This document shows positions 15,454 to 23,502 of a stretch of 50,654 bases of DNA, in pieces (position 1 is the stretch's first letter; the number at the start of each line of letters is the position of its first letter). This DNA comes from Anaerolineaceae bacterium. Lineage in GTDB: Bacteria; Chloroflexota; Anaerolineae; Anaerolineales; Anaerolineaceae. Below the pieces are notes generated by a model. It was not told the DNA's origin. It worked only from the letters and a program-made list of their open reading frames with translations, and ran no database searches. A program made the translations under genes and the position numbers. The DNA is taken from NCBI GenBank assembly GCA_016927865.1, contig JAFGLU010000103.1, positions 1 through 50,654 on the forward strand. Reading direction: 5' to 3'.

Positions 15454-16407
15454 TTAACTTTTATTTTCCGCCCGAATCTTCTCCACCGCCTGGGCAAATA
15501 GCTTGACCTGCTCTGGGTCCTCGAAGATGCGTTTGCCGCCGAAGAGTTGAATACCCAGCGAGGGAATGGTTGAATGAGCGGTCTCCAGCAGGCTGTCCGG
15601 GTATTCGAGCACATCCAGGATCAATTGCACGGGCTTCCCGGCGGGGACGAATCTGGGTGACGCCTCCAGGAAGTCGCGGCCCCAGCGCTGCGGCCGGCCG
15701 CTCTTGGTGCAGTAGATGAGCGGGGTGAAGATGTCGATGGCAGGGGCCAGTAGGGAGTAATCCTGGGCGAAGATGCGCGTCAGGGCGTGGTCGAACTCTT
15801 CAGGGGTCCAGGGGCACATATAGGCCCCGGTGACGCAGCCGGGCCGCAGGCTGCGCACCAGTCCGGCATAATGGGCGGCATAGCGCGCCACGCGCTCGCA
15901 TTTGTGCCGCGTCCAGGCAGCAGCGTGCTGGCTCAGGATGGCCTGGCTGGTATCGGCGTCGATGCCGGTGGATTGGCAGAACTCGCGGATGCAATCGGGG
16001 CAGAAGCAAGAGTCCTGCAGGTCGGGCGTGGGCGTTTCAAACCACCCGGCGTAGGTGAGGTAGTCAAACCACACTCCGGTTGGCTCGAACTGCTTTAGCC
16101 CGGCGATGAGGGCCGCTTCAGTCTCGTCCAGATAGTCATGCCTGGAGAGACACACCCCCTGCACTAACTCGCCGTAACGGATGGGCTTTCCGTCTGTGCC
16201 AATGGGCACCAGGTCGGGGCGTTGGGCAAAATCGGCGCGGAAGGTTTTGAACTCTACGCAGGCGGCGATGCCGTGCTTTTGACAGGTTTCAAAGGCCGCC
16301 GGATCGAAGCCGTGAAACCACAGCGCGTTGATGTTGGCCTGGGGAAAGCGATCTATGTGCTCGACGGCAGCGCTGCCGTAGGGACCGAACAGGAGGGGCA
16401 GGGTCAT
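15454..16407 (-). CDS. Putative glycoside-hydrolase-like TIM-barrel protein
   Basis: A 317-residue cytosolic protein with alternating strand/helix pattern. Signature pieces are WFHGFDPAAF, FEPTGVWFDYLTYAGWF and the Cys cluster CFCPDCIREFC, then TPLIYCTKSGRP and QLILDVLEYP. Sequences of the kind FCPxC inside a (beta/alpha)8 barrel occur in predicted glycosyl-hydrolase-like families. I cannot name a characterised member or catalytic pair. The start is the ATG at 16407 with AAAGGAG before it; an in-frame codon 9 residues upstream lacks such a site. It follows the AOR gene by 39 bases and is the third gene of the moaD-AOR operon, so it may act on the same aldehyde or sugar acid pathway. Confidence 0.6.
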   Translation of the reverse strand: MTLPLLFGPYGSAAVEHIDRFPQANINALWFHGFDPAAFETCQKHGIAACVEFKTFRADFAQRPDLVPIGTDGKPIRYGELVQGVCLSRHDYLDETEAALIAGLKQFEPTGVWFDYLTYAGWFETPTPDLQDSCFCPDCIREFCQSTGIDADTSQAILSQHAAAWTRHKCERVARYAAHYAGLVRSLRPGCVTGAYMCPWTPEEFDHALTRIFAQDYSLLAPAIDIFTPLIYCTKSGRPQRWGRDFLEASPRFVPAGKPVQLILDVLEYPDSLLETAHSTIPSLGIQLFGGKRIFEDPEQVKLFAQAVEKIRAENKS

Positions 16408-16446
16408 GGCGCGAACTCCTTTCGAATCGGGCAATAACCAAGAGGG

Positions 16447-18429
16447 TCAACTTGCCGGTTGGAGCAACTCGTTTAGCCCCAGCGCGGTGATCGTTTCGGT
16501 TGTAGGCGCGCCGTTCTGGTCCCAGCCGAAGGCTTGCCAGTAGAGTCGCAGCATGGGCTCGATGGGCACCGTGCGGCCTTTTAGGGGGCCTTCCTTGAGC
16601 GGCGGCTCGCCCGCCATGCGCTTGTGCAGGCGGAAGGACATGGGATCGATGCCGTGCTTGATGTTGAACATCTGGCGCAGGGTTTGGATGCGCTTGCCGA
16701 TTTCCATGAATTCATCGGGGGTCTTCTCCCAGCCGGTGGCGGCATTCAGCCACTCGAACAACTGCCAATGCTCCACGCCCAATACCATAGCAAACAGGCA
16801 GCCGCCCGCCCCGTCGGTGAGCTCTTTGTAGCACGAGCAAGCCACGGCTTTGAGCGCCAGTGTTTCGGAGGGGATATATTCATCGGCTTTCAGGTATGCG
16901 CCGACGTTGGGCGCCCAGGAGACTTTTTCCCACAGGTGCAGCACGTCGTAATACTGGGCCGAGCCGATGGTGTGCCGCCCTGGGGTGGGATCGCCGCTGA
17001 AGTGGATGGCCAGGAGGGGATCGAAGCGCGAGTCGTGCATGCCGGGTTCTTGCCCACCCGCGTGCACTGCGTATTCTGCCGAACCGTTGCCCAGTTTTTG
17101 TGCCGCCACCTTGACGCCATCGGCCAGCAGGTCGCCGATGCCTTCGCGGGCGATCATTAACTTGACCAGCGCGGCGATGGCTTCGGCATTGCCCCAGGCC
17201 AGTTCCAGACCGCCGGTGTACTCGCGGGTGAGGATGCCCTTCTCGTAGCACTCGAGGGCGAAGGCCACCGTGGTGCCGGCGGAGATGCTGTCCATGCCGG
17301 CGCGATTGAGCAGCTCGTTGATCAGGTAGATGGCGTCCATGTCCTTGTTCATCACCAGCCCGCCGAAGGCGCAGCAGGTCTCGTATTCGGGTTTGTGTGT
17401 GTGCTTGTATGTGGAGCCATTCAACCCGCTGATGTCCACCAGACCACCACAGCCGATGCCGCAAGAGTAGCAGTGGTATTTGCGGGTTTCGCATTTGATG
17501 ATGCGATCGGGGTTGAGGTTCTTGTAGTACTTGTAGCTGTAATCTTTGACCGAGCCGCCCCAGTTCTTGAGGGGCGAGTCGCCGTTGACCACGCCCATGG
17601 TGTTGTTCGCGATGGTGCCCCAGCGCTTCATTAAGCCGGCCATGATCATACCGTCCATCGGAGCGCCCTTTTTCATGCCGCCCAGCAGCATTCCGCCCAG
17701 AGGCAGCAGTCCGCCGGGGATGTTGGGTAGGTTGGACTTGCGGATCTTGGCAGACAACTCCTTGCTGATCTCTTTGATCCGGGCAGGGTCGTTGCTGCTG
17801 ATGGCTTTCGTCCCAGATAGAACCACTGCTTTCAGGCGCTTCGAGCCCATCACCGCGCCCACGCCCGAGCGAGCCGCGATGCGCCCGCCGTCGTTGCAAA
17901 TGCCGGAGATGAGCGAGAGGTTTTCGCCGGCCTGCCCAATGGCGGCCACGTAAGGTTTCTTCTTGACCTGATGTGTTTGGACGAGCTGCTCTTCTGAGGT
18001 GATGGCATCTAGGCCCCACAGGGGCTCGGCGGGGAGTAGTTGGGGACCGTTGTTATCGATGAACAGGTACACCGGGATGGGGGAGATGCCGGAGAAGAAG
18101 ATGCCGTCATAACCGCACTGCTTGATGGCTGGAGAGAGGTTGCCGCCGCAGTTGGCGTCGCCCCAGCCGCCGGTGAGCGGCGATTTGCATACCACCATCC
18201 AGCGCCCTGTGACCAGGCTGCCCGTACCCGTCAGCAGGCCGCTGACGAAGCCCAGGATGTTTTCCGGTCCCAAGGGATCGGCTCCAGCGGGAATGCGGTT
18301 ATAAAGGAGATATACGCCCAGGCCTACGCCAGAGAGAACCATCTGGTAAACCTCATCGGGGAGGATCTCTTCCTGCATTTCACCGCTGGTCAGGTTGACG
18401 TTTAAGATTTTGCCTGTATAACCGAGCAT
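16447..18429 (-). CDS. Tungsten-containing aldehyde:ferredoxin oxidoreductase
   Basis: A 660-residue protein spanning the usual AOR length. The N-terminus (GYTGKILNVNLTSGE) is the AOR N-domain that binds the bis-pterin cofactor. The [4Fe-4S] cluster ligands appear as CYSCGIGC, with a distal Cys in DGAGGCLFAM. The enzyme oxidises aldehydes to carboxylic acids, or reduces acids, with ferredoxin in the cytosol of anaerobes. It is preceded 38 bases upstream by a MoaD-like gene, a common AOR partner. The W/Mo choice cannot be read from sequence, though the family is normally tungsten. The substrate is unknown; neighbours suggest sugar-derived aldehydes. It points to an anaerobic or facultative lifestyle. 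Confidence 0.93.
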   Translation of the reverse strand: MLGYTGKILNVNLTSGEMQEEILPDEVYQMVLSGVGLGVYLLYNRIPAGADPLGPENILGFVSGLLTGTGSLVTGRWMVVCKSPLTGGWGDANCGGNLSPAIKQCGYDGIFFSGISPIPVYLFIDNNGPQLLPAEPLWGLDAITSEEQLVQTHQVKKKPYVAAIGQAGENLSLISGICNDGGRIAARSGVGAVMGSKRLKAVVLSGTKAISSNDPARIKEISKELSAKIRKSNLPNIPGGLLPLGGMLLGGMKKGAPMDGMIMAGLMKRWGTIANNTMGVVNGDSPLKNWGGSVKDYSYKYYKNLNPDRIIKCETRKYHCYSCGIGCGGLVDISGLNGSTYKHTHKPEYETCCAFGGLVMNKDMDAIYLINELLNRAGMDSISAGTTVAFALECYEKGILTREYTGGLELAWGNAEAIAALVKLMIAREGIGDLLADGVKVAAQKLGNGSAEYAVHAGGQEPGMHDSRFDPLLAIHFSGDPTPGRHTIGSAQYYDVLHLWEKVSWAPNVGAYLKADEYIPSETLALKAVACSCYKELTDGAGGCLFAMVLGVEHWQLFEWLNAATGWEKTPDEFMEIGKRIQTLRQMFNIKHGIDPMSFRLHKRMAGEPPLKEGPLKGRTVPIEPMLRLYWQAFGWDQNGAPTTETITALGLNELLQPAS

Positions 18430-18467
18430 GTTTTACCTCTATGCCTGATATGGAGCCGAATAAGTGG

Positions 18468-18701
18468 CTAGCCGCCTGAGATTGGCGCGATAATGGAAAC
18501 GACGTCGCCATCCTTCAAGCGGGTGGAGCGGGAGGCCCGCTCGTGGTTCACGGTGCAGTAAAGGATCGGGCGCAGCAGGAGGGGCGTCTTGAGGATACTC
18601 AAGAGTCTGCCCAGGCGCGTGCCATCTTCCAACTCGAAGAAACCGTTGGGGTCGAGGAGGGTATGGTCAATGACGGAGGGGGCGAATATTTTGATGCGCA
18701 T
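18468..18701 (-). CDS. MoaD/ThiS-family ubiquitin-like sulfur carrier
   Basis: A 77-residue beta-grasp protein ending in ISGG, the Gly-Gly tail that is adenylated and thiocarboxylated. Features are MRIKIFAP at the start, LEDGTRLGRLLSIL, and LKDGDVVSIIAPISGG. MoaD-like proteins donate sulfur for molybdopterin/tungstopterin; dedicated copies are often linked to AOR genes. I start at the ATG at 18701; in-frame sequence to 18824 crosses the promoter and is not coding. It heads the moaD-AOR-TIM-barrel operon behind the promoter at 18735-18764. A weak Shine-Dalgarno sequence is a minor doubt about the start. Confidence 0.88.
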   Translation of the reverse strand: MRIKIFAPSVIDHTLLDPNGFFELEDGTRLGRLLSILKTPLLLRPILYCTVNHERASRSTRLKDGDVVSIIAPISGG

Positions 18702-18734
18702 AGATAGAGCAGTTGATTTCCCGCGCTTGAAACG

Positions 18735-18764
18735 ATTATATCCGGTTTGGGACATCGCTGGCAA
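18735..18764 (-). promoter_or_regulatory. Promoter of the moaD-AOR operon
   Basis: Minus strand: TTGCCA (18759-18764), 18-base spacer, TATAAT (18735-18740). The leader would be about 27 bases. It is divergent from the nanE promoter. Confidence 0.7.
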
Positions 18765-18796
18765 ATTTCCATCTTTATCTTCACCCCGACTCACTC

Positions 18797-18802
18797 TATA
18801 AT
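18797..18802 (+). promoter_or_regulatory. -10 box of nanE, leaderless arrangement
   Basis: TATAAT ends six bases before the nanE ATG at 18809, so transcription should begin at the start codon. The -35 region is weak (TTTATC). No ribosome-binding site exists in the gap. Confidence 0.65.
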
Positions 18803-18808
18803 CACTAC

Positions 18809-19525
18809 ATGAACACAGATGCACTTGCCAGGGCTCTTCTTGATCAAATCCGCAGCGGGCTGGTGGTTTCCTGCCAGCCGGATTCGTACGACCGCGCCGG
18901 CGACCCGATGAACGCTCCGGCCATCATGGCGGCAATGGCCCGCGCCGCGCAGTTGGGTGGGGCGGTGGGTATTCGCGCCGACGGTCCGGAGGACATTGCC
19001 GCGGTGGTGACGGCGGTGAACCTGCCGGTCATCGGCCTGTTCAAAGCCGACCTGCCCGGTTTTGAGGTGCGCATCACGCCTACGCTGGAGCACGCCTGGC
19101 GCGTGGCCCAGGCGGGCGCGCAGGCCATCGCGGTGGATGCAACGGACCGTCCACGCCCCGAGGGCGGCTCGGCGGTAGACTTTATCCGGCGAGTACGGGG
19201 CGAGACAGGGCTGCCAGTCTTTGCGGATGTATCGGTTTTAGATGAAGGACTCGCGGCGGCGGAGGCGGGAGCGGATGCCCTGCTGACCACCCTATCCGGC
19301 TACACGGATTACAGCCCGCAGATGGATGAACCGGACTTCGCCTTGATCGAAGCGCTGGCGGCTCGCTCCGGGCTGCCGGTGATCGCCGAGGGGCGCATCA
19401 ACACACCTGAGATGGCGGCCCGCGCCCTGGATTGCGGCGCGTGGGCCGTCACGGTAGGATCGGCTATCACTCGCCCGCGCTGGATCACGCAGCGTTTTGT
19501 GGACGGTTTGCGGGGGCGGGCGTGA
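18809..19525 (+). CDS. nanE: N-acetylmannosamine-6-phosphate 2-epimerase
   Basis: A 238-residue (beta/alpha)8 protein. NanE features: VVSCQPDSYDRAGDPMNAPAI at the N-terminus (shown here only in part of its length: SCQP and the MNAP motif), VIGLFKADLPGFEVRITPT, AVDATDRPRP with the catalytic-region Asp, FADVSVLDEG, and IAEGRINTPE with phosphate-binding glycine. It converts ManNAc-6-P to GlcNAc-6-P in the cytosol, feeding sialic acid or ManNAc carbon into the amino-sugar pool. The start follows a -10 box by six bases, suggesting leaderless translation. It overlaps the downstream ROK kinase by four bases (GTGA), as expected for a nanE-nanK pair. No sialic acid lyase is present in the window. Confidence 0.92.
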   Translation: MNTDALARALLDQIRSGLVVSCQPDSYDRAGDPMNAPAIMAAMARAAQLGGAVGIRADGPEDIAAVVTAVNLPVIGLFKADLPGFEVRITPTLEHAWRVAQAGAQAIAVDATDRPRPEGGSAVDFIRRVRGETGLPVFADVSVLDEGLAAAEAGADALLTTLSGYTDYSPQMDEPDFALIEALAARSGLPVIAEGRINTPEMAARALDCGAWAVTVGSAITRPRWITQRFVDGLRGRA

Positions 19526-20442
19526 TCATTGCAGCGGTGGATATTGGTGGCAGCAAGATTGCCCTGGGGCTGGTGAGTGGGGAGGGCCGCTTGCTGGCCG
19601 AGAGCCGGTTTGCCACCGACCCCGCCATGCCCTATGCCGAACTGGTTGAGCGCATCCGGCAGGGATTGACCGCGTTATCTCAGGAGGGGCCGGTCAGCGG
19701 GATTGGCATTGGCTGCACGGGGCGCATGGACGCGAAGGGGGTCTTCCAGGCCAATTCCTTCTTGCCCAACCTGGAAGGCCGCAACCTGGCGGAAGATTTG
19801 GGACTGGCCTTTGGCGTTCCGGCGGCGGTGGAAAACGATGCGGACGCTGCTGCGCTTGGCGAGTTCCGCTGGGGCAGCGGGCGCGGCAGCCGCAGTATGA
19901 TCTTTGTAACCGTCAGCACCGGGATTGGCGGAGGCGTGATCTTGGGCGGGCAGCTTTTCCGTGGGTTGGATGGCTGCCACCCTGAGATCGGGCATCATGT
20001 GATTGATCCGAGCGGCCCGGCTTGCTTTTGCAGGGCTTCGGGCTGCTGGGAAAGCCTGGCCAGCGGCACAGCCCTGGGGCGCAGGGGAGAGCAAATGCAA
20101 GGCGAGGCTTACGGTGATGCCCGCCGCATTTGTGACCTGGCCGAACAGGGCGACCCGGCTGCGCAGGAGTTGGTCCAGAAGGAAGCGCGTTACCTGGGTC
20201 TCGGGCTGGCCAATTTAATCACCCTGTTTGCCCCCGAGCGCATCGTTTTGGGTGGCGGCTTGATGAACCGCTGGAGCCTGTTTGAAGCAGGTGCCCGAGC
20301 GGTGATCCGCGCGCAGTGCGGGCTGGTGCCGTGGCAAAAAGTGAGTCTGGTGCGGGCCTCCCTGGGCAGCCAAACGGGCTTATTGGGGGCGGCAGCGGTG
20401 TGGGTGCAGCGTTTTAGCGCCCCTCCCACAGACCGCGGATAA
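19522..20442 (+). CDS. nanK: ROK-family sugar kinase, probable N-acetylmannosamine kinase
   Basis: A 306-residue protein starting with GTG at 19522 inside the nanE stop (GTGA overlap). The phosphate-1 loop IAAVDIGGSKIALGLV is at the N-terminus, VENDADAAALGEF contains the catalytic Asp, TVSTGIGGGVI is the second glycine loop, PEIGHH the sugar motif, and CFCRASGCWES a zinc-like Cys cluster near ROK consensus CxCGxxGCxE. It phosphorylates a hexose or N-acyl-hexosamine; linkage to nanE suggests ManNAc. Glucokinase is the alternative. Unlike the 470-residue kinase at 6262 it has normal ROK length. Its last 29 bases overlap the 3' end of the convergent manA gene. Confidence 0.85.
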   Translation: MIIAAVDIGGSKIALGLVSGEGRLLAESRFATDPAMPYAELVERIRQGLTALSQEGPVSGIGIGCTGRMDAKGVFQANSFLPNLEGRNLAEDLGLAFGVPAAVENDADAAALGEFRWGSGRGSRSMIFVTVSTGIGGGVILGGQLFRGLDGCHPEIGHHVIDPSGPACFCRASGCWESLASGTALGRRGEQMQGEAYGDARRICDLAEQGDPAAQELVQKEARYLGLGLANLITLFAPERIVLGGGLMNRWSLFEAGARAVIRAQCGLVPWQKVSLVRASLGSQTGLLGAAAVWVQRFSAPPTDRG

Positions 20443-21484
20443 GTTCCTCCGAGACACCCGCGGCACGCAGCGGGGCAATAACATCGGCTTCCAGGCCGGG
20501 AACGTAGGCTTTTAGAAGCGCACAGCCGGGGCCGGGGTGTAGCTCGACTTCTCCCAACGAAGCGGGCAGCAGGCAGCTTTGGCCGGGCTTGAGAGTCTCG
20601 GTCGTTGCGCCCGCCGTCACCGCGCAGGTGCCTTCGATCTGGGTCAGTACATAAAAACGCTGCCCGTTGCAGTCCAGGTGGTAAGGGGCAGATAGGTCCA
20701 GGCGCTCGAGGGCAAAGTAGCGGCAGGCAAAGGCAAAGGTGCGCGTGTTGCTGCCCTCCTGGAGGATCACCGGCTGGATGTGCGGGTCAAAGCTGCCGTC
20801 CAGACTGATTCCTTCCAGCGCGGCGCGAGCCTGGGTTTCGCGCTCGGCGGGAGGTAGATCTGGACTGGGGACTTGTAAGCCGATGTAAACATCCGAGTTT
20901 TGCATGATCTCGTAGAAGATCATTCCACCCTGTGAGTAGTGCATGGTCCCGGCATGGAGCAGGAAGGCGTCGCCGGGTTGGACGGGGTACTCGCGCATTA
21001 GCTCGCGGCTGGAGCCGTTCAGGATGGCTTGCAGGGCGGCTTTGGGCGTGAGGCCGGGTTTGGCCCCGCAGTGAATGGTTGCGCCGGGCAAGGTCCGCAG
21101 CATGTACCAGGCTTCGGTCTTGCCGGGGTCGGGCAGGCCGCGGGCCTGGGCCAGTTCGTCGGAGTGGTGGGCCTGTTCGGCCAGCGGGTTGGATACATCC
21201 AGGAGTTTGATGAGCAGCGGGAAGCGCACGCCGCAGCGGGCGATCACGTCCCGTCCCAGCAGTTCCGTGCCAAAGCGTTCGATCAGCTCGTGCAGGGTGG
21301 CGCCGGCCAGCGGGCCGTTGACCAGCGTGCTCGATTCGCTGGGCCGGTTGCAGACCTCCCAGGTCTCGGCTACGCGGTGATCGGCGGGGAAGGGGCCCTT
21401 TTCATAGGCGGAAACGATCCAGCGGTTGCCAAAACTGTAATTGCGCAGAATTTCCTGGAAACGGAGAGGGTAGAGGGTACTCAT
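20414..21484 (-). CDS. manA: Mannose-6-phosphate isomerase, class I
   Basis: A 356-residue cupin enzyme. The metal-site blocks are FPLLIKLLDVSNPLAEQAHH (Gln and His ligands; most relatives read Q-V-H-P), GKTEAWYML (Glu ligand) and HAGTMHYSQGG (second His). It interconverts mannose-6-P and fructose-6-P, zinc dependent, cytosolic. The ATG at 21484 has AAGGAG five bases upstream; sequence extending to 21634 lies in the promoter of the divergent uracil glycosylase gene. The context (nanE, nanK, GH38) fits use of mannose or provision of GDP-mannose for the two gmd-type enzymes nearby. A short cupin C-terminal domain completes the protein. Confidence 0.9.
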   Translation of the reverse strand: MSTLYPLRFQEILRNYSFGNRWIVSAYEKGPFPADHRVAETWEVCNRPSESSTLVNGPLAGATLHELIERFGTELLGRDVIARCGVRFPLLIKLLDVSNPLAEQAHHSDELAQARGLPDPGKTEAWYMLRTLPGATIHCGAKPGLTPKAALQAILNGSSRELMREYPVQPGDAFLLHAGTMHYSQGGMIFYEIMQNSDVYIGLQVPSPDLPPAERETQARAALEGISLDGSFDPHIQPVILQEGSNTRTFAFACRYFALERLDLSAPYHLDCNGQRFYVLTQIEGTCAVTAGATTETLKPGQSCLLPASLGEVELHPGPGCALLKAYVPGLEADVIAPLRAAGVSEELIRGLWEGR

Positions 21485-21556
21485 GGTGGCTCCTTGTTTG
21501 GGTGGAAGATAATTGTAATCCTGCTTGAGTTTGTGCAAGCATTGCGCGCCAGGAAT

Positions 21557-21585
21557 TTGAGGATTGAATCGGTACCTGATACAAT
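21557..21585 (+). promoter_or_regulatory. Promoter of the uracil-DNA glycosylase operon
   Basis: TTGAGG (21557-21562), 17-base spacer, TACAAT (21580-21585). Start near 21592 gives a ~26-base leader to the ATG at 21618. Confidence 0.7.
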
Positions 21586-21617
21586 CAATACAGCACACTA
21601 TACTCACGGAGCCCATC

Positions 21618-22310
21618 ATGACGCCCACCTTCACCAGCCTCGATGAACTAACCGCCCGCGTGGTCGAATGCCGCCTGTGCCCGCGCCTGGTGGAATGGCG
21701 CGAGGAGGTGGCTCGCTCCCGCCGCCGGGCTTACGCCGACCAGGAGTATTGGGGCAGGCCCTTGCCTGGCTTTGGCGACCCGCAGGCCCGCCTGATGATT
21801 GTGGGGCTGGCCCCCGGCGCGCACGGCTCCAACCGTACGGGACGCAACTTTACCGGGGATGCCTCGGGCGACTTTCTCTATCCGGCCATGCACCGGGCCG
21901 GGTTTGCCAACCAGCCCAACTCGCTTCACCGCGACGATGGGCTGAAGCTGAAGGACGCTTACATCAGCGCCACCTGCCGCTGCGCGCCGCCCGCCAACAA
22001 GCCCACGCCTGCCGAAATCGCCACCTGCCGCCCTTACCTGGAGGCCGAGATCGACCTGTTGCCCAACATTCGCGGCTTTGTGGCCCTGGGACGGATTGCC
22101 TTTGACTGGCTGCTGGGCTGGTATAAGCAGCGCGGCGCGGAGGTCTCGGGGGCGGTGTTTGCGCACAACACGCTCAACCGCTTTGCGCCGGAGCTGCCCT
22201 GGCTGCTGGCATCCTACCATCCCAGCCGCCAAAACACGCAGACCGGCCGCCTGACGGTGGAGATGTTCGACCAGGTCTGGACTCAGGCCGCCGCCTTGTT
22301 ACAAGAGTGA
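21618..22310 (+). CDS. Uracil-DNA glycosylase, family 5 (UdgB), iron-sulfur
   Basis: A 230-residue protein. Motif A reads VGLAPGAHGSNRTGRNFTGD (residues 62-81), the family-5 signature in which Ala replaces the catalytic Asp/Asn of other families. Cys18, Cys21, Cys122 (or 120) and Cys137 fit the [4Fe-4S] cluster, and ASYHPSRQNT is the motif B His region. It removes uracil, and often other deaminated bases, from DNA at the start of base-excision repair. I use the ATG at 21618 (GGAG seven bases before it), not the earlier in-frame ATG at 21564, which lies inside the promoter. The hydrolase gene follows 16 bases later, probably in the same transcript. Confidence 0.93.
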   Translation: MTPTFTSLDELTARVVECRLCPRLVEWREEVARSRRRAYADQEYWGRPLPGFGDPQARLMIVGLAPGAHGSNRTGRNFTGDASGDFLYPAMHRAGFANQPNSLHRDDGLKLKDAYISATCRCAPPANKPTPAEIATCRPYLEAEIDLLPNIRGFVALGRIAFDWLLGWYKQRGAEVSGAVFAHNTLNRFAPELPWLLASYHPSRQNTQTGRLTVEMFDQVWTQAAALLQE

Positions 22311-22326
22311 TCTGAAGGAAGTACCC

Positions 22327-23310
22327 ATGCTCAAACGTTTTCTGCGCGCCATTGCCATCGTCCTGGTGCTCATGCTGCTGGTGGTCATCCTCGGGCCGCT
22401 GGTTTTGCCCATGCCGCCCCTGGCCAACATCACTCCGTTGGAGGAGCTGACCGACCCCGACAGTCGCTTCGTGGAGGTCAACGGCCTTTCGGTGCATTAC
22501 AAGGTCTACGGCAGCGGCGAGCCGGTGATGATCCTCATGCACGGTTTTGGGGCCAGCCTGTTCTCCTGGCGCGAGGTGGTGGAGCCGCTGGCGCAGTCCG
22601 GCACGGTCATTGCCTATGACCGCCCGGCCTTCGGCCTGACGGAGCGGCCCATGCGCGAGGATTGGAGCCAGAATCCCTACACGGTGGAGGCTAATCTGGC
22701 GCTGCTGTTCGGTTTGATGGATGCGCTCGACGTCGAGCAGGCCGTGCTGGTAGGTAACTCGGCGGGCGGGCGGCTGGCTGTGCAGGCGGCTTTGGCGCAG
22801 CCTGAGCGCGTTTCGGGGCTGGTGCTGGTGGATGCTGCCATTTATACCGGCGGGCGCAGTATGGGTCCGGTGACGCAGTTCCTGTTCAATACGCCGCAGA
22901 TGATGCGCGTGGGCCCGGTACTGGCCCGTTCTATTTCCGGCCCGCAAGGCGACACCTTCATCCAGTCAGCCTGGCATGACCCTTCACGCCTGACAGAAGA
23001 GATTTTAGAGGGCTACCGCAAGCCTTTGCGCATGGAAAACTGGGACCGGGCCTTGTGGGAGTTTACCCTGGTGGGATCGGGCAGCGAAGACCTGGCCCCG
23101 CGCCTGGCTGAGTTGACCTTGCCTGTGCTGGTGGTGACGGGAGACGACGACCGGATTGTGCCCACCGCCGACAGTGTGCGGCTGGGGGGAGAGATCCCAG
23201 GGGCGACGCTGGTGGTGTTTCCAGCGTGCGGGCACGTGCCGCAGGAGGAATGCCCGGTTGATTTTTTGGCGGCGGTGCAGCCGTTTGTGAATTCTTTGAG
23301 AAGTCCCTAG
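22327..23310 (+). CDS. Membrane-anchored alpha/beta hydrolase
   Basis: A 327-residue protein. Residues ~5-30 form a hydrophobic anchor (IAIVLVLMLLVVILGPLVL). The oxyanion region is MHGFGASLFSW, the nucleophile elbow GNSAGGR and the catalytic His in CGHVPQEE, with an Asp in GDDDRIVP. The active domain should face outside. It is in the same direction as, and 16 bases after, the uracil glycosylase gene; a functional link is not obvious. Its last 28 codons recur as a diverged remnant 2.3 kb downstream at 25554-25636, on the far side of the gmd genes. Substrate unknown. Confidence 0.88.
   Translation: MLKRFLRAIAIVLVLMLLVVILGPLVLPMPPLANITPLEELTDPDSRFVEVNGLSVHYKVYGSGEPVMILMHGFGASLFSWREVVEPLAQSGTVIAYDRPAFGLTERPMREDWSQNPYTVEANLALLFGLMDALDVEQAVLVGNSAGGRLAVQAALAQPERVSGLVLVDAAIYTGGRSMGPVTQFLFNTPQMMRVGPVLARSISGPQGDTFIQSAWHDPSRLTEEILEGYRKPLRMENWDRALWEFTLVGSGSEDLAPRLAELTLPVLVVTGDDDRIVPTADSVRLGGEIPGATLVVFPACGHVPQEECPVDFLAAVQPFVNSLRSP
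23228..23310 (+). repeat. Left copy of 83-bp direct repeat (hydrolase 3' end)
   Basis: The final 83 bases of the hydrolase gene. The right copy at 25554-25636 matches with 8 mismatches by my count and no gap; weaker similarity continues about 30 bases past both stop codons. Confidence 0.9.
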
Positions 23311-23502
23311 AAGGTTCAAGAACCTTTCGGGTCTTCTAGAAAATCTATTGGCGCAATGTGTCGGGAAGAAGAGAGCGACCGTCCAGGTGGTTATGAATCT
23401 GATCCAGGGATCAAAGATTTGCCGGAAAAGGCACATTAGACTATTGATGGTAAAATAACGCAACAAAATTCGATTGGTTGTTACGAGAAAATAGGGTACT
23501 AA

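Noticed and set aside
16880-18019. A 379-codon minus-strand frame inside the AOR gene
   Set aside because: Arg/His/Gly-rich out-of-frame translation of AOR; the AOR frame has the cluster cysteines and start signals.
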